In this document: one piece after another, positions 1 to 10,000 of the stretch
How positions within the stretch are numbered: position 1 is the stretch's first letter
How the letters are laid out: each line of letters opens with the position of its first letter
The notes under the pieces: model-generated
What the model was told of the DNA's origin: nothing
The model's input: only the letters and a program-made list of their open reading frames with translations
The model's database searches: none
Translations under genes and position numbers: made by a program
Source of the DNA: JAGOUA01 sp964645655
GTDB taxonomy: Bacteria > Patescibacteriota > Patescibacteriia > 2-12-FULL-60-25
Direction: 5' to 3'
NCBI GenBank assembly: GCA_964645655.1
Contig: CAZXZS010000001.1
Location: 558,001-622,000 of the forward strand
Length of the DNA: 64,000 bases

Positions 1-470
1 ATGAGGTTGGTCGGGAAGACCTCGAGCTTGGTGTTGAAGTCGCGGACGTTGCCGTTGTAGAAGCGGCGGGACGCCTGGATCTTGTTCTCCGTGTCGCTCA
101 GCTCGTCCTGCAGCTTGAGGAAGTTCTGGTTCGCCTTGAGGTCCGGGTAGCTCTCGGAGAGGGCGAAGATGCTGCGGAGCGTGCTCGAGAGGGCGTTCTC
201 CGCCTGGGCCTTGGCTTCCGGCGTCGAGGCGCCCATGGCGCTGTTGCGCGCCGCGATCACCTTCTCGAGGGTGGCCTGCTCGTGGGTCGCGTACCCCTTC
301 ACCGTGTTCACGAGGTTGGGGATCAGGTCGTACCGGCGCTTGAGCTGCACATCGATGTCCGACCAGGCCTCGTCGGTGCGGTTCCGGAGGGTGATGAGCC
401 CGTTGTAGGTGAAGACCAGCCAGAGGGCGACCGCCGCCACGACCAACAGGACGATGAGGAGGGGGGACAT
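1..470 (-). CDS. lemA: LemA family protein (3' end beyond window)
   Basis: The minus strand encodes an N-terminal membrane anchor of about 20 hydrophobic residues. The soluble helical LemA domain follows, with recognisable stretches such as DEAWSDIDVQLKRRYDLIPN and ESYPDLKANQNFLKLQ. LemA proteins are membrane-anchored with the helical bundle facing out; their molecular function is not settled. The ATG at 470 is chosen because it directly precedes the membrane segment. No Shine-Dalgarno is seen, only a pyrimidine-rich stretch, which fits the leaderless style of the other housekeeping genes here. About 156 codons are present; roughly 30 C-terminal residues are expected to lie outside the window. 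Confidence 0.9.
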   Translation of the reverse strand, partial: MSPLLIVLLVVAAVALWLVFTYNGLITLRNRTDEAWSDIDVQLKRRYDLIPNLVNTVKGYATHEQATLEKVIAARNSAMGASTPEAKAQAENALSSTLRSIFALSESYPDLKANQNFLKLQDELSDTENKIQASRRFYNGNVRDFNTKLEVFPTNL

Positions 471-943
471 AGGAGAGGGGTGAATGATTGCACGCATCAT
501 AGGAAAGGCGGGGGGAAGCGTCAATGCGGGGAAGGGAATAGGGAATAGAAAAAGAGCTAAAAATAGCGGCGATACAGGTGATATATTTTGCGACGCAAGA
601 TAACGATATTGAATGCTCATGCGATAACGACAGACGGTCGGAGGGGAGGGGAAAGGGGACGGCGACGTGGGGCCTAGTCGTGAAAAGAGAAAGAGGATGA
701 TCGGGTGGGCGTATATGTCGCCTGGGGAAGAAAGGATTGACGGTAGGTGGCGAGTCCTGACCACGCGGACCGGCTCCGACAGGCCCGCTCGTTTGTTCTG
801 CAGGACAGGGGGCTTCGGTCATTTTTTTCAGCCCGAAACAAGATCGCGAATTAACGTTTTACGACGCAAGCTAACCACGCATTCAAAAAAGGACGACGAG
901 CTGATACCCTCGGCCTATTACGCCGTCCTAGCTACCTCCACCC
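471..943. other. Intergenic region, 473 bases, divergent
   Basis: This gap separates lemA and rseP, which are transcribed away from each other. It is more AT-rich than its surroundings at 540-620 and 840-900. I see no convincing gene: an open frame at 667-1041 runs into rseP in another frame and has no coding signature. Two copies of a repeated motif lie here, TTTTGCGACGCAAG at 586-599 (one mismatch) and TTTTACGACGCAAG at 857-870. A T-run at 825-831 follows a GC-rich stretch but has no clean stem. Confidence 0.5.
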
Positions 944-2095
944 ATGTCTATCCTGATCTTCCTTCTGGTCCTCTCTGGGCTTGTTCTTATTCACGAGGCC
1001 GGGCACTACATGGCGGCGCGGTGGGCGGGGGTGAAGCCTGAGGAGTTTGGCGTCGGCTTTCCGCCTCGGGCGCTCGGTTGGACGAAGGAGGGCGGATGTT
1101 GGCGGCGCGTGAAAAAAGGGGAGCAAGCAGCCGCGAAAACCATCTGGTCTCTCAACTGGCTTCCCCTCGGTGGTTTCGTGCGCTTAAAAGGGGAGCAGGG
1201 TGATGCGGCTGGGGAGCGTGATAGCTTTGCGCAAGCGACGGTGGGAAGGAAGTTCGTGATCATCGCGGCAGGGGTCCTTATGAACTGGCTGCTGGCGACC
1301 GTGATCTTCACCGGAGGGTATCTTGTCGGGGTGCCGGTGGATGGGTCGAGCGTCCCGTCCGGAGCCGTCGTCCGTGAGGCGTACGTCGAGATCGTCCAGA
1401 TCGTCGCGGAGAGTCCTGCCGAAAAGGCGGGGATCCAGCTGGGAGACCGCGTACGGGCGGTGAACGGAGAAGACGGACTGGTCGCGGACATCATCCGTAC
1501 CCGCATCGGGAAGGCGGCCGAAATGGATGAGGCGGTGACCTTGGAGGTCATGCGGGAAGGGGTTTCCCGCTCCGTCCAGGTCATGCCCGGGCCGCTTGCG
1601 GGTTCGGATCGGAAAGGGGTCGGTGTCGGCCTTGCGGATACGGCCGTCGTCCGGTGGCCATGGTGGCGTGCCCCGCTTGAAGGTGCGAAGACGACCGCGT
1701 TTTACACCATCCGGATCGTGCAGGGGTTGGGCAGCCTCGTCCGTGACCTTGTCGTGAAGCGTCAGGTCGACCAGGGCGTTTCCGGCCCGGTCGGCATCGC
1801 CGTGATGACGGGACGGATCGCGGACCAGGGACTTTGGCCCCTCCTGCAATTCGCCGCCGTGCTGTCCGTGAACCTGGCGGTCGTGAACTTCTTGCCGATT
1901 CCCGGGCTCGATGGGGGCCGCGCGCTGTTCCTCCTCGCCGAATTCGCCCGCCGCAAGCGCCTGAACGCGAACCTGGAGGCGGCGATCCATGGGTTTGGCT
2001 TCATCTTCTTGCTGATCCTGATCCTCCTGGTCACGATCCAGGACCTCTTCCGCTTCGGGCCAGGCATCTGGCAGGGGATTCGGCAGATCTTTTAG
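944..2095 (+). CDS. rseP: Site-2 membrane metalloprotease (RseP/RIP family)
   Basis: This is an intramembrane zinc protease that cuts membrane-bound substrates after a first site-1 cleavage, classically anti-sigma factors. The HExxH zinc motif is HEAGH at residues 17-21 in the first transmembrane segment. A PDZ domain lies at about residues 130-210. The second catalytic segment carries NFLPIPGLDGGRAL, the NxxPxPxLDG motif that supplies the third ligand. A final membrane helix closes the 383-residue protein, a normal family length. The ATG at 944 follows a -10-like TAGCTA at 929-934 by nine bases with no Shine-Dalgarno, so the message is probably leaderless. A terminator follows at 2111-2138. 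Confidence 0.95.
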   Translation: MSILIFLLVLSGLVLIHEAGHYMAARWAGVKPEEFGVGFPPRALGWTKEGGCWRRVKKGEQAAAKTIWSLNWLPLGGFVRLKGEQGDAAGERDSFAQATVGRKFVIIAAGVLMNWLLATVIFTGGYLVGVPVDGSSVPSGAVVREAYVEIVQIVAESPAEKAGIQLGDRVRAVNGEDGLVADIIRTRIGKAAEMDEAVTLEVMREGVSRSVQVMPGPLAGSDRKGVGVGLADTAVVRWPWWRAPLEGAKTTAFYTIRIVQGLGSLVRDLVVKRQVDQGVSGPVGIAVMTGRIADQGLWPLLQFAAVLSVNLAVVNFLPIPGLDGGRALFLLAEFARRKRLNANLEAAIHGFGFIFLLILILLVTIQDLFRFGPGIWQGIRQIF

Positions 2096-2110
2096 GGCGA
2101 TCACGGAAAA

Positions 2111-2138
2111 ACGACCCCCTCCCAACGGGGCGTTTTTT
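2111..2138 (+). terminator. Intrinsic terminator after rseP
   Basis: The GC stem CGaCCCC/GGGGCG is followed by six T residues, between rseP and pheS. Confidence 0.7.
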
Positions 2139-2194
2139 AGTAGATTCAGGCTTTTTTTGCATCAGGGGCGCATTTACGGTACAACCCTCCTCGT

Positions 2195-3253
2195 ATGATC
2201 GATGCCCTCCATGCGTGCGAGGCGCAGGCCCTCGAACGCCTGCGCGCGGTCCAGGCGATGCCCGAGCTCGAAGCTTGGGAGGTCGCCGTTTTGGGTCGGA
2301 AAGGCGAATTGGCGACCCTCCTGAAGGGGATGGGGGCCGTCTCGGCGGAAGACCGTCCGAAGGTCGGGGTCGTGGCCAACGAGGTGAAGGCACGTCTCGA
2401 AGCGGCCTTCACGGCGAAAAAGCAAGACATGCAGGCCGCGTTCTGGCGCGAGCGGTTGGCTTCGGAACGCGTTGACGTGACCCAGCCAGGACGCAAGCCT
2501 GCCGTCGGGCACCTCCACCTCATCCAGCAGGCGATCCGCGAGATCACGGCTATTTTCGAGCGCGCCGGCTTCGCCCGTACCCGCCATCCCGAGATCGACG
2601 GCGATTTTTTCGCGTTCGAAGGGCTGAACATGCCGAAAGACCATCCTGCACGCGACGAATGGGAGACCTTTTTCTGCGACCTTCCTGGCAATGAGGAGCT
2701 CGGCAAGATCGTGCTTACGCCGCACACCTCGAACGCGCAGGTCCGCGAGATGCGGAAGGGGGTGCTGCCGATCCGGATGGTGAACATCGGCAAGTGCTAC
2801 CGCCGCCAGAGCGATGCGACCCATGTCCCCATGTTCCATCAGTTCGAGGGGCTGGTCATCGACCGCAGGGCCTCAATTACGCACCTGCTCGGCATTCTTG
2901 ACTACTTCGCGAAGGCCTTCTTCGGTCCCGAACGCACGACACGCCTCCGTCCGTTTCATTTTCGCTTTACCGAGCCTTCGTTTGAGATTGACATTTCTTG
3001 CGGCGTCTGTAACGGGGTGGGGAAGGTGGGTGGCGAGAAATGCAAGATGTGCAAGCGCGGTTGGGTCGAGATGGGGGGTGCGGGCATGGTCCACCCGAAC
3101 GTCCTGAAGGCGGGCGGCGTCGATCCGCAAGAATACCAAGGCTTCGCCTTCGGGTGGGGCGTCGAACGGACCTATCTCATGAAGCAGGGCATGAACATCG
3201 ATGACCTGCGGATCGTCTATAAGAATGACGTGCGCTTCTTGCAGCAGTTCTGA
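2195..3253 (+). CDS. pheS: Phenylalanine-tRNA ligase alpha subunit
   Basis: PheS forms the catalytic part of the alpha2beta2 enzyme that charges tRNA-Phe. The N-terminal coiled coil covers about residues 1-85. The class II core carries a motif 2 region with the DATHVPMFHQFEG signature and a motif 3 region ending GFAFGWGVERTYLMKQG. Near the C-terminus two CxxC pairs (CGVC and CKMC, about residues 270-287) form a likely zinc knuckle, as in many bacterial PheS. At 352 residues it has normal length. The start at 2195 follows a weak -10 (TACAAC) by a few bases and lacks a Shine-Dalgarno. pheT begins five bases after the stop, so the two genes form an operon. Confidence 0.97.
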   Translation: MIDALHACEAQALERLRAVQAMPELEAWEVAVLGRKGELATLLKGMGAVSAEDRPKVGVVANEVKARLEAAFTAKKQDMQAAFWRERLASERVDVTQPGRKPAVGHLHLIQQAIREITAIFERAGFARTRHPEIDGDFFAFEGLNMPKDHPARDEWETFFCDLPGNEELGKIVLTPHTSNAQVREMRKGVLPIRMVNIGKCYRRQSDATHVPMFHQFEGLVIDRRASITHLLGILDYFAKAFFGPERTTRLRPFHFRFTEPSFEIDISCGVCNGVGKVGGEKCKMCKRGWVEMGGAGMVHPNVLKAGGVDPQEYQGFAFGWGVERTYLMKQGMNIDDLRIVYKNDVRFLQQF

Positions 3254-3258
3254 TCCCT

Positions 3259-5682
3259 ATGAATATCCTTGCGTCTTGGAAATGGTTGGGGGAATGGGTC
3301 GACCTTGAGGGGCTCACGCCCGAAGCGGTCGCGGCCCGCGTTTCGCTTTCGGGCCCGGGCATCGAAAAGCTGATTCCGCAGGACGAGTCCTTGAAGGGGA
3401 TCGTCTTGGGGCGTATCGAGGCCGTCGAGCCGCATCCGCAAGCCGACCGGTTGCGCGTGACGAAGGTGGATGTCGGTGTGGGGACACTGGGTATCGTGTG
3501 CGGAGGCTCCAACGTCGAGGTGGGCCAGTGGGTGCCGGTCGCCAAGATCGGCGCGTGGGTGCGTTGGCATGGCGAGGGGGATCCGGTCGAGCTGAAGCCG
3601 ACGGAAATCCGCGGCGTCGCGAGCGAGGGGATGATCTGCGCCGCCAATGAGGTCGGGCTATCTGAGGCGTTCCCGCACGGCGAAAAGGAGATCCTCGATT
3701 TGGGGAAGGCGTTGCCGGAAGCCGTCGCGTCGTTCCGCGCGGGCCAGCCGCTCGCGGAGGCCTTGGGAATGGCGGGTGACATTCTGATGGATACGGAAAT
3801 CACGACGAACCGTCCGGACGCGATGGGGATGGAAGGGTTCTCGCGTGAAGTGGCGGCGATCCTTGAGCGTCCGTGGAACCCGGCGACGACGCCGGAGATC
3901 GCGCCGGGAGCGGAAACGCTTTCCGTCGCCGTGGCCGCCTCCGCCTCCGAGCGCCCACTTTGCGGCCGGTTTTGCGCCGTGAAGATCGACGGGATCAAGA
4001 TGGGACCCTCGCCCTGGTGGATGCGCCGCCGGCTTCTTGCGGCCGGCCTCCGTCCGATCAACGCGATCGTCGACATCACGAATTACGTCTTGCTGGAAAT
4101 GGCTCAGCCGATGCACGCCTACGATGCGGCCAAGCTTGAGGGCGGATTGACGGTGGCGACCGCGACGGCCGATGAGGCGTTTGAGGCGCTGGATGCCAAA
4201 ACCTATGCCCTCCAGCCTTCCATGCTGACGATCCGCGATGCGGCCGGTCCGGTCGCCGTTGCTGGCGTCATCGGCGGGCAGCGGGCGGCCGTGGGCGAGA
4301 CGACGACCTCCGTCCTGTTCGAGGCCGCGACCTTCGATGCCGTCTCGATCCGTCGCACGGCGCGCGCCCTGGAACTGTCGACGGACGCGTCGAAACTGTT
4401 CGAGAAAGGGTTGTCGGTGGAGGCGCCGCTCCGAGCCCTCGCGCGCGCGGTCGAGCTCTGTCTCCAGGTTGTCGGTGGGACCGTCGTTTCACGGATCGCC
4501 GATGTCCGATCCAGCCCGTATGCGCCTGCGACCTTCGTCTTGCGCGCGGAAGAGGCGACCCGCCTGATCGGCGTCGAGATCCCTGTCGCCAGCATGCGTT
4601 CCACGCTCGAGCGCCTTGGCTTCACCGTCGCCACAGAAGGCGAGGCGCTACGCGTGACCGTGCCGTGGTGGCGTGACCAGGACATCGAGGATGCGCGCGA
4701 CCTGGTCGAGGAGATCGCCCGCGTCTATGGGTACGCCAACCTGCCCACCGTATTCCCGACAACCGTGAGCGGCACGCCTTCGGAGCCCATCTTCGGCCTG
4801 GAGGACAAGGTGCGCGACCTCTGCAAGGGGTTCGGGTTCACCGAGCTGATGGGGTATTCGTTCGTCTCGCGGGACCAGCTCGAGCGCGCCGGGATCCTGC
4901 CGGAAATGTGCGTGCGCTTGCTGAACCCGCTCTCGCAGGACGCGGAATTCATGCGCCCATCGTTGGCGCCGTCGGTCCTGCAGGCGCTGGTCGACAACCA
5001 GGAACGCGCGGATGCGCTGCGCGTGTTCGAGCTTTCGCATGTCTACTGGCCATTCGAGGGGCGCGCCTTGCCCGAAGAGGCGACCGAGCTCTTGCTTGCG
5101 ATCCGCGACAAGGCGTCAGAGTCCTGGAACGAAGCCAAGGGCGTTGCCGAAGTCCTGCTGGCGGAGTTGGGGATCCGGGAGGGGGCCTGGAAGCGATGGG
5201 AAGGCGACCACTTCTGGCATCCGGGACGCAGCTTGCAATATTGGGTGGGCGATCGGGCGATCCTGACGGTCGGCGAACTCCATCCGCAGCAGGCGGAAGC
5301 CTGGAAGATCGAGGGGCGCGTCGGCCTGGTCCACGGTTTCGCCGAAATCCTCCTGTCCTACGTCAACGCGTCGAAAGCCTACCGCCCGTTGCCGGCGTTC
5401 CCGGAGGTTTCGCGCGATCTCGCCGTCGTCGTCGTGGAAGCGGTCGAGATCGCGACCGTTGAGGCGGCCATGCGCGGCGCCGCGACGGATGGGCTCTTGG
5501 CCGACGTGGCCTGGTTCGATACGTACCGCGGGCAGGGGCTTGAAGGCGGCAAGAAATCCCTCGCCTTCCGCCTGGTGTTCCGTTCCGCGGAGCGGACGCT
5601 CGCCTCGGAAGAGGTGGACCGGACGCTCGAGGCCGTGCGCCAAGCCCTTGTGGCGAAGGTCGGAGCCGAATTCCGCTCCTAA
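3259..5682 (+). CDS. pheT: Phenylalanine-tRNA ligase beta subunit
   Basis: PheT is the non-catalytic partner of PheS and handles tRNA binding and editing. At 807 residues it shows the full bacterial layout: an EMAP/OB tRNA-binding domain near residues 40-150 (motif HPQADRLRVTKVDVG), the B3/B4 editing domain with NAIVDITNYVLLEMAQPMHA, the B5 domain, the catalytic-like core with a FGFTELMGYSFVS segment, and a C-terminal FDX-ACB domain (about 715-807, LPAFPEVSRDLAVVV). The start lies five bases after the pheS stop, so translation is probably coupled. A terminator-like hairpin follows. Confidence 0.97.
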   Translation: MNILASWKWLGEWVDLEGLTPEAVAARVSLSGPGIEKLIPQDESLKGIVLGRIEAVEPHPQADRLRVTKVDVGVGTLGIVCGGSNVEVGQWVPVAKIGAWVRWHGEGDPVELKPTEIRGVASEGMICAANEVGLSEAFPHGEKEILDLGKALPEAVASFRAGQPLAEALGMAGDILMDTEITTNRPDAMGMEGFSREVAAILERPWNPATTPEIAPGAETLSVAVAASASERPLCGRFCAVKIDGIKMGPSPWWMRRRLLAAGLRPINAIVDITNYVLLEMAQPMHAYDAAKLEGGLTVATATADEAFEALDAKTYALQPSMLTIRDAAGPVAVAGVIGGQRAAVGETTTSVLFEAATFDAVSIRRTARALELSTDASKLFEKGLSVEAPLRALARAVELCLQVVGGTVVSRIADVRSSPYAPATFVLRAEEATRLIGVEIPVASMRSTLERLGFTVATEGEALRVTVPWWRDQDIEDARDLVEEIARVYGYANLPTVFPTTVSGTPSEPIFGLEDKVRDLCKGFGFTELMGYSFVSRDQLERAGILPEMCVRLLNPLSQDAEFMRPSLAPSVLQALVDNQERADALRVFELSHVYWPFEGRALPEEATELLLAIRDKASESWNEAKGVAEVLLAELGIREGAWKRWEGDHFWHPGRSLQYWVGDRAILTVGELHPQQAEAWKIEGRVGLVHGFAEILLSYVNASKAYRPLPAFPEVSRDLAVVVVEAVEIATVEAAMRGAATDGLLADVAWFDTYRGQGLEGGKKSLAFRLVFRSAERTLASEEVDRTLEAVRQALVAKVGAEFRS

Positions 5683-5694
5683 GCGAACTGCCGA

Positions 5695-5718
5695 AGCCGC
5701 CCACGTGGGCGGCTTTTC
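5695..5718 (+). terminator. Intrinsic terminator after pheT
   Basis: A perfect GCCGCCCACGTGGGCGGC hairpin is followed by TTTT. Confidence 0.7.
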
Positions 5719-5751
5719 GGTCGGGAAGGGGGCGTGCTATACTTCACGCAT

Positions 5752-6090
5752 ATGTCCCTCTCCACCACCCGCGACATCTGGTTCCTGGTCGCTTCCATCT
5801 GTCTCGTGGGCGTCTCCGGTTTCGTCATGTGGGCCTTGTACGAGCTCGCGCACCTCGGTCGCCAGACCAACGAACTGGTCCAGGAGACGCGCAAGAAGCT
5901 GTCGCTGCTGGAGGGGGCGGTCGACGGCCTCACGGCGCAGATCTCGTCCGTATCCAGCATGGTCGGTTCCGTATCGTCTCTCGTGACGGGGCTCTTCGGG
6001 TTCTTCCAACGCCCGAACCGGCGCCGGAGCCTGCAGGACGAGGTCCGTCGCCTGCGTGATGAGTTGGATGAGCTCGAAGACGACGTCTAG
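5752..6090 (+). CDS. Small membrane-anchored coiled-coil protein
   Basis: This 112-residue protein has one N-terminal transmembrane helix (about residues 8-30), a helical stretch rich in S, V and L, and a charged C-terminal coiled coil ending in acidic residues. The layout resembles DUF948/YtxG-like bacterial envelope proteins, but no family can be assigned with certainty. The ATG at 5752 is preferred over an upstream in-frame start because a consensus TATACT -10 occupies 5738-5743, only eight bases upstream. A longer frame would overlap the promoter, and the mRNA should be leaderless. Confidence 0.75.
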   Translation: MSLSTTRDIWFLVASICLVGVSGFVMWALYELAHLGRQTNELVQETRKKLSLLEGAVDGLTAQISSVSSMVGSVSSLVTGLFGFFQRPNRRRSLQDEVRRLRDELDELEDDV

Positions 6091-6111
6091 GGCGGCTAGG
6101 CAACGATAACG

Positions 6112-6143
6112 AAATCCACCTCTGGGCAGGGGTGGATTTTTTT
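6112..6143 (+). terminator. Intrinsic terminator
   Basis: AAATCCACC pairs with GGTGGATTT around a short loop and runs into a T-tract; it ends the 5752-6090 transcript. Confidence 0.85.
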
Positions 6144-6149
6144 GCATGT

Positions 6150-6170
6150 AAAAAACCGAGCTTGGCTCGG
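6150..6170 (-). terminator. Intrinsic terminator, minus strand
   Basis: On the minus strand CCGAG/CTCGG is followed by six T residues, just after the stop of the 6176-6850 gene. Confidence 0.85.
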
Positions 6171-6175
6171 CGAGA

Positions 6176-6850
6176 TCAGGCGGTCTTCTTCCGCTGCTTG
6201 TCCTCCCAGCCCTCATGCCAGAGGCGTTCGATGGTCTTGACCAGGCGGACGCGGAGTCGCCAGTCCTGAACCCGATCGTTGACGATGACGACCCCGATCC
6301 GGTCGCGGTAGCCCATCTCGAAGAACTTCTCGCGGCCCCGGACCGAGCTCTTGATCTGCAGGTAGAGCGGGCCGACGGTGCTGTCGACGACGAGGTCGAT
6401 GCCCCGCGCGTCCTCTTCGGGCGTGCCCGCGCGGACCCCGTGGACCCAGGCCGGGAAGGTCGTGTTCCGAAGGATGGTGAGGGCCCGCTGCTCGTTCGCG
6501 CGGCCGCGTGCGAGCTGCTCGTCTTCCGTCCCGACCCAGGCGGGCAGGGCATCGAGGCGCTGGACGGGCGGGACCCGCATTCGGTTGAGCAGCCACCAGG
6601 ACAGGGCCCGCCGCACCGCGAAGCGGACGGCGCGCTGGTAACAGGTGTTGAAGCCGTGCCCGATCGGTCCGCGGACCTCCGTGATGCCTTTGGCCTTCCG
6701 CCAGTTGTGGACGTTGCTGGTGGGTCGGATGTAGACGCGCCACCAGCGGCGGCCCGGCCGTCCCAACAGCTGCGCCTCGAGACGCCAGTAACGCAGGTAC
6801 GTCTTGATGATCTCCCGGTCTTCAGGGGTTGGTGACGACGGGTTTGCCAT
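6176..6850 (-). CDS. Possible PD-(D/E)XK-fold nuclease
   Basis: This 224-residue soluble protein has a basic, Trp- and Arg-rich N-terminal half. In the C-terminal half the segment GIDLVVDSTVGPLYLQIKSS fits the D-(x10-15)-(Q/E)xK core of PD-(D/E)XK nucleases, with a following hydrophobic strand (IGVVIVNDRV). The nuclease call is inferred from that motif alone, and the substrate is unknown. The ATG at 6850 is chosen over a GTG at 6856 because GGAGGT lies five bases upstream. A TTGACA-17-TAACAA promoter at 6869-6897 and a private terminator make it a self-contained unit, unlike neighbouring pheT and dnaE. Confidence 0.6.
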   Translation of the reverse strand: MANPSSPTPEDREIIKTYLRYWRLEAQLLGRPGRRWWRVYIRPTSNVHNWRKAKGITEVRGPIGHGFNTCYQRAVRFAVRRALSWWLLNRMRVPPVQRLDALPAWVGTEDEQLARGRANEQRALTILRNTTFPAWVHGVRAGTPEEDARGIDLVVDSTVGPLYLQIKSSVRGREKFFEMGYRDRIGVVIVNDRVQDWRLRVRLVKTIERLWHEGWEDKQRKKTA

Positions 6851-6868
6851 GCCCACCTCCGTGCCGCA

Positions 6869-6897
6869 TTGTTAGACGATCCTTGGAAGGCTGTCAA
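6869..6897 (-). promoter_or_regulatory. Sigma70-type promoter for the 6176-6850 gene
   Basis: On the minus strand TTGACA (6892-6897) and TAACAA (6869-6874) are separated by 17 bases. Confidence 0.85.
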
Positions 6898-7006
6898 TTT
6901 TGCCAAGGTTCCGGGCCCTTGCTGGGGCAGGGAAGAGGGGGCATCCTAGGGGCATAAGTCTTTGTCCGTCCCCACAGGGCTTGTCCCGTCAGTGGGGATC
7001 CCTCCT

Positions 7007-10000
7007 ATGCCTGATGCCGCTCCCCAAGCCGAAGCCGCCGTTTCCCGGTCCCCGTTCGTGCATCTCCATGCCCATTCGATGTACTCGCTATACGACGCGA
7101 TCGGCGACGTTTCGGACCTGGTCGCGCGCGCCAAGGAACTGGGCTACGACGCCGTCGCCCTCACCGACCACGCCGGCCTTTATGGGGCCATCGAGTTCTA
7201 CGAGGCCGCCAAGAAGGCGGGCATCAAGCCGATCATTGGGGTCGAGGCCCACATCGCGCCGAACAAGCTCACCGACAAGCGCTCCGGCATCGACAACCAT
7301 ATCTCGCACCTGACCCTCCTCGCCGAGACGAACGAGGGGTACCACAACCTCCTCAAGCTCGTCTCCATCTCGTTCCTGGAGGGGTTCTACTACAAGCCGC
7401 GCATGGACAAGGACGTCCTGCGTACCCATCACCAAGGCCTCATCGCCCTGTCCGGCTGTGCGAAAGGCGAGATCCCCAAGGCCTGCCAGGCCCATGACAT
7501 GGAGAAGGCCCAAGCTCTCGTGCAAACGTACCAGGACATTTTCGGCAAGGAGAACTTCTTCCTCGAGCTCGTGCACCGTCCCGAATCGCCGACGCAGATC
7601 GAGATCAACGAGCGGTTGGTCGAGTTGTCCAAGATGACGGGTGCGCCGGTCGTCGCCACCAAGAACACGCACTATCTCCACGAGGACGACCGTGAGGCGC
7701 AGGACGCCCTGGTCTGCATCCACGACGGCAAGCTGCTCGCGGACACGAACCGCCTCTCGACGGCGTTCGCGGACGCCTCTCTGTGCGGTCCCGAAGTGAT
7801 GGTCGAAGGGTTTCGCGACCTCCCCGAAGCCATCGAGAACACCCGCAAGATCGCCGACCGCTGTACGGTCGAGTTGGAATTGGGCAAGAACCTCCTCCCG
7901 CAGTTCGTCGTCCCCGAAGGCGAGACGGAATTCTCCTATCTCAAGAAGCTCTGCGAGCAGGGCCTGCTTGAGCGGTATCCGGATCCGGCCATCCTGCCCA
8001 CGGCCCGCGAGCGCATGGAGTTCGAGCTCGCCACCATCGAGCGCATGGGCTTCGCGGCATACTTCCTCATCGTGCAGGACTACATCGTGTGGGCCAAGGA
8101 CCATGGCGTGATCGTGGGGCCGGGCCGCGGGTCCGCCGCCGGGTCCGTCGTCGCCTACGTCCTCCGCATCACCAACCTTGACCCGCTCCGCTACGGCCTC
8201 CTCTTCGAGCGCTTCCTGAACCCCGACCGCATCTCGATGCCGGACATCGATACCGACTTCGACGACGTGAAGCGCGCCGACGTCATCCGGTACGTCAGCG
8301 AAAAGTACGGCGCGCCGCGCGTGGCGGGCATCATCACCTTCGGGACCATGGCCGCCCGCGCCGCCGTGCGTGACGTGGGCCGCGTGCTGGGCTTGCCGTA
8401 TGCCGACGTCGACCGCGTGGCCAAGGTCGTGCCGCCGCCCGTCCAGGGCCGCCACATCCCGCTCGAGGAATCGATCAAGGAGGCGCCCGAGCTCAAGCAG
8501 CTCTACGAGACCGACCCGCGCGTCAAGCGCCTCATCGACCTCGCCATCAAGCTCGAAGGCACCACCCGCCACGCCTCGCAGCACGCCTGCGGCATCGTGA
8601 TCGCGCCGCAGGACCTCGAGAAGTTCGCGCCCCTCCAGAAGGCCCAAGGAGGGGACTGCGAGCAAGTCATCCAATATTCGCTCCATTCGACGGAGGTCTC
8701 CGGCCTCCTCAAGATGGACTTCTTGGGATTGTCCAACCTTTCCATCATCCGCGACTGCCTGGAGATCATGCAGGCCGTGTACGGCGCGACCGTCGACATC
8801 GACCAGATCCCCCTGGACGACGCGAAGACCTTCGACCTCCTCGGCCGCGGCGACACCACCGGCGTGTTCCAGCTGGAAAGCGACGGCATGAAGAAGTACA
8901 TCCGCGAACTGAAGCCGACGGTCATCGAAGACATCATCGCCATGGTGGCCCTTTACCGTCCGGGTCCGATGCAGTTCATCGACTCGTTCATCGCCCGCAA
9001 GCACGGCCGCGAGAAGATCGTCTACAAGCACGGGCTCACCGAGAACGCCCTCCGCAACACCTACGGCCTCCCCATCTACCAGGAGCAGGTCATGCAGGTG
9101 GCCAAGGACATGGCCGGGTTCACGGGCGGGCAGGCCGACACGCTCCGCAAGGCGATGGGCAAGAAGATCGCCAAGCTCATGGCCGAGATGAAGGTGAAGT
9201 TCGTGGAAGGGTCGATGAAGAACGGCGTCAGCCAGGCCATCGCCGAGGAGATCTTCACGCAGTTCGAGGAATTCGCGGCCTACGGCTTCAACAAGTCGCA
9301 CGCGGCCTGTTACGCGCTCATCGCCTACCAGACCGCCTACCTCAAGGCCCATTATCCCGACTGCTTCATGGCGGCGCTGCTCAACTCGGACTGCCTCAAC
9401 ATCGAACGCATCAGCATCGAGGTCGAGGAATGCCGCCGCATGGGCCTCGAGGTGCTCCCGCCGGACGTCAACGAGTCGTACAAGGGCTTCTCGGTCATCA
9501 AGGGGACCTCGACCCTCCGTTTCGGGCTGCTCGCGATCAAGGGGCTCGGCGAGGACGTCGTCGATGACCTCATTCGCGAGCGCAAGGAGAATGGGCCGTA
9601 TGCGGACCTCACGGGCTTCGCCTCGCGCATCAAGGGCAAGTCCTTCAACCGCCGTTCGCTCGAGTCGCTGGCCAAGGCCGGGGCCCTCGACCGCTTCGGG
9701 CCGCGCAACCAGATGTATTTCAACCTCGAGACCATCCTCGACTACCACCGCCGCCTCACCCAGGAGGAGAAGTCGGGCCAGGCCAACCTCTTCGCCCTCC
9801 CGGGCCTCGCGAACGACAACCCGCCCCTTCGCCTCAAGCCCGCGCCGGAGTTGCAGCTGTCCGAGCTGCTCAGCTGGGAAAAGGAGCTGCTCGGCCTGTA
9901 CGTGTCGAGCCACCCGTTCCGCGAATACCAGGAACGCCTCGGCAAGCTCTTCGTCCCCATCAGCGAGCTGCATACCAAGAAGAAGGAGAAGAGCGTGCGC

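Noticed and set aside
667..1041. Open frame upstream of rseP
   Set aside because: It overlaps rseP in another frame, has poor coding character and no start signals.
6962..7006. Longer dnaE starting at a TTG
   Set aside because: The added residues do not match the family and the ATG at 7007 places the PHP motif normally.
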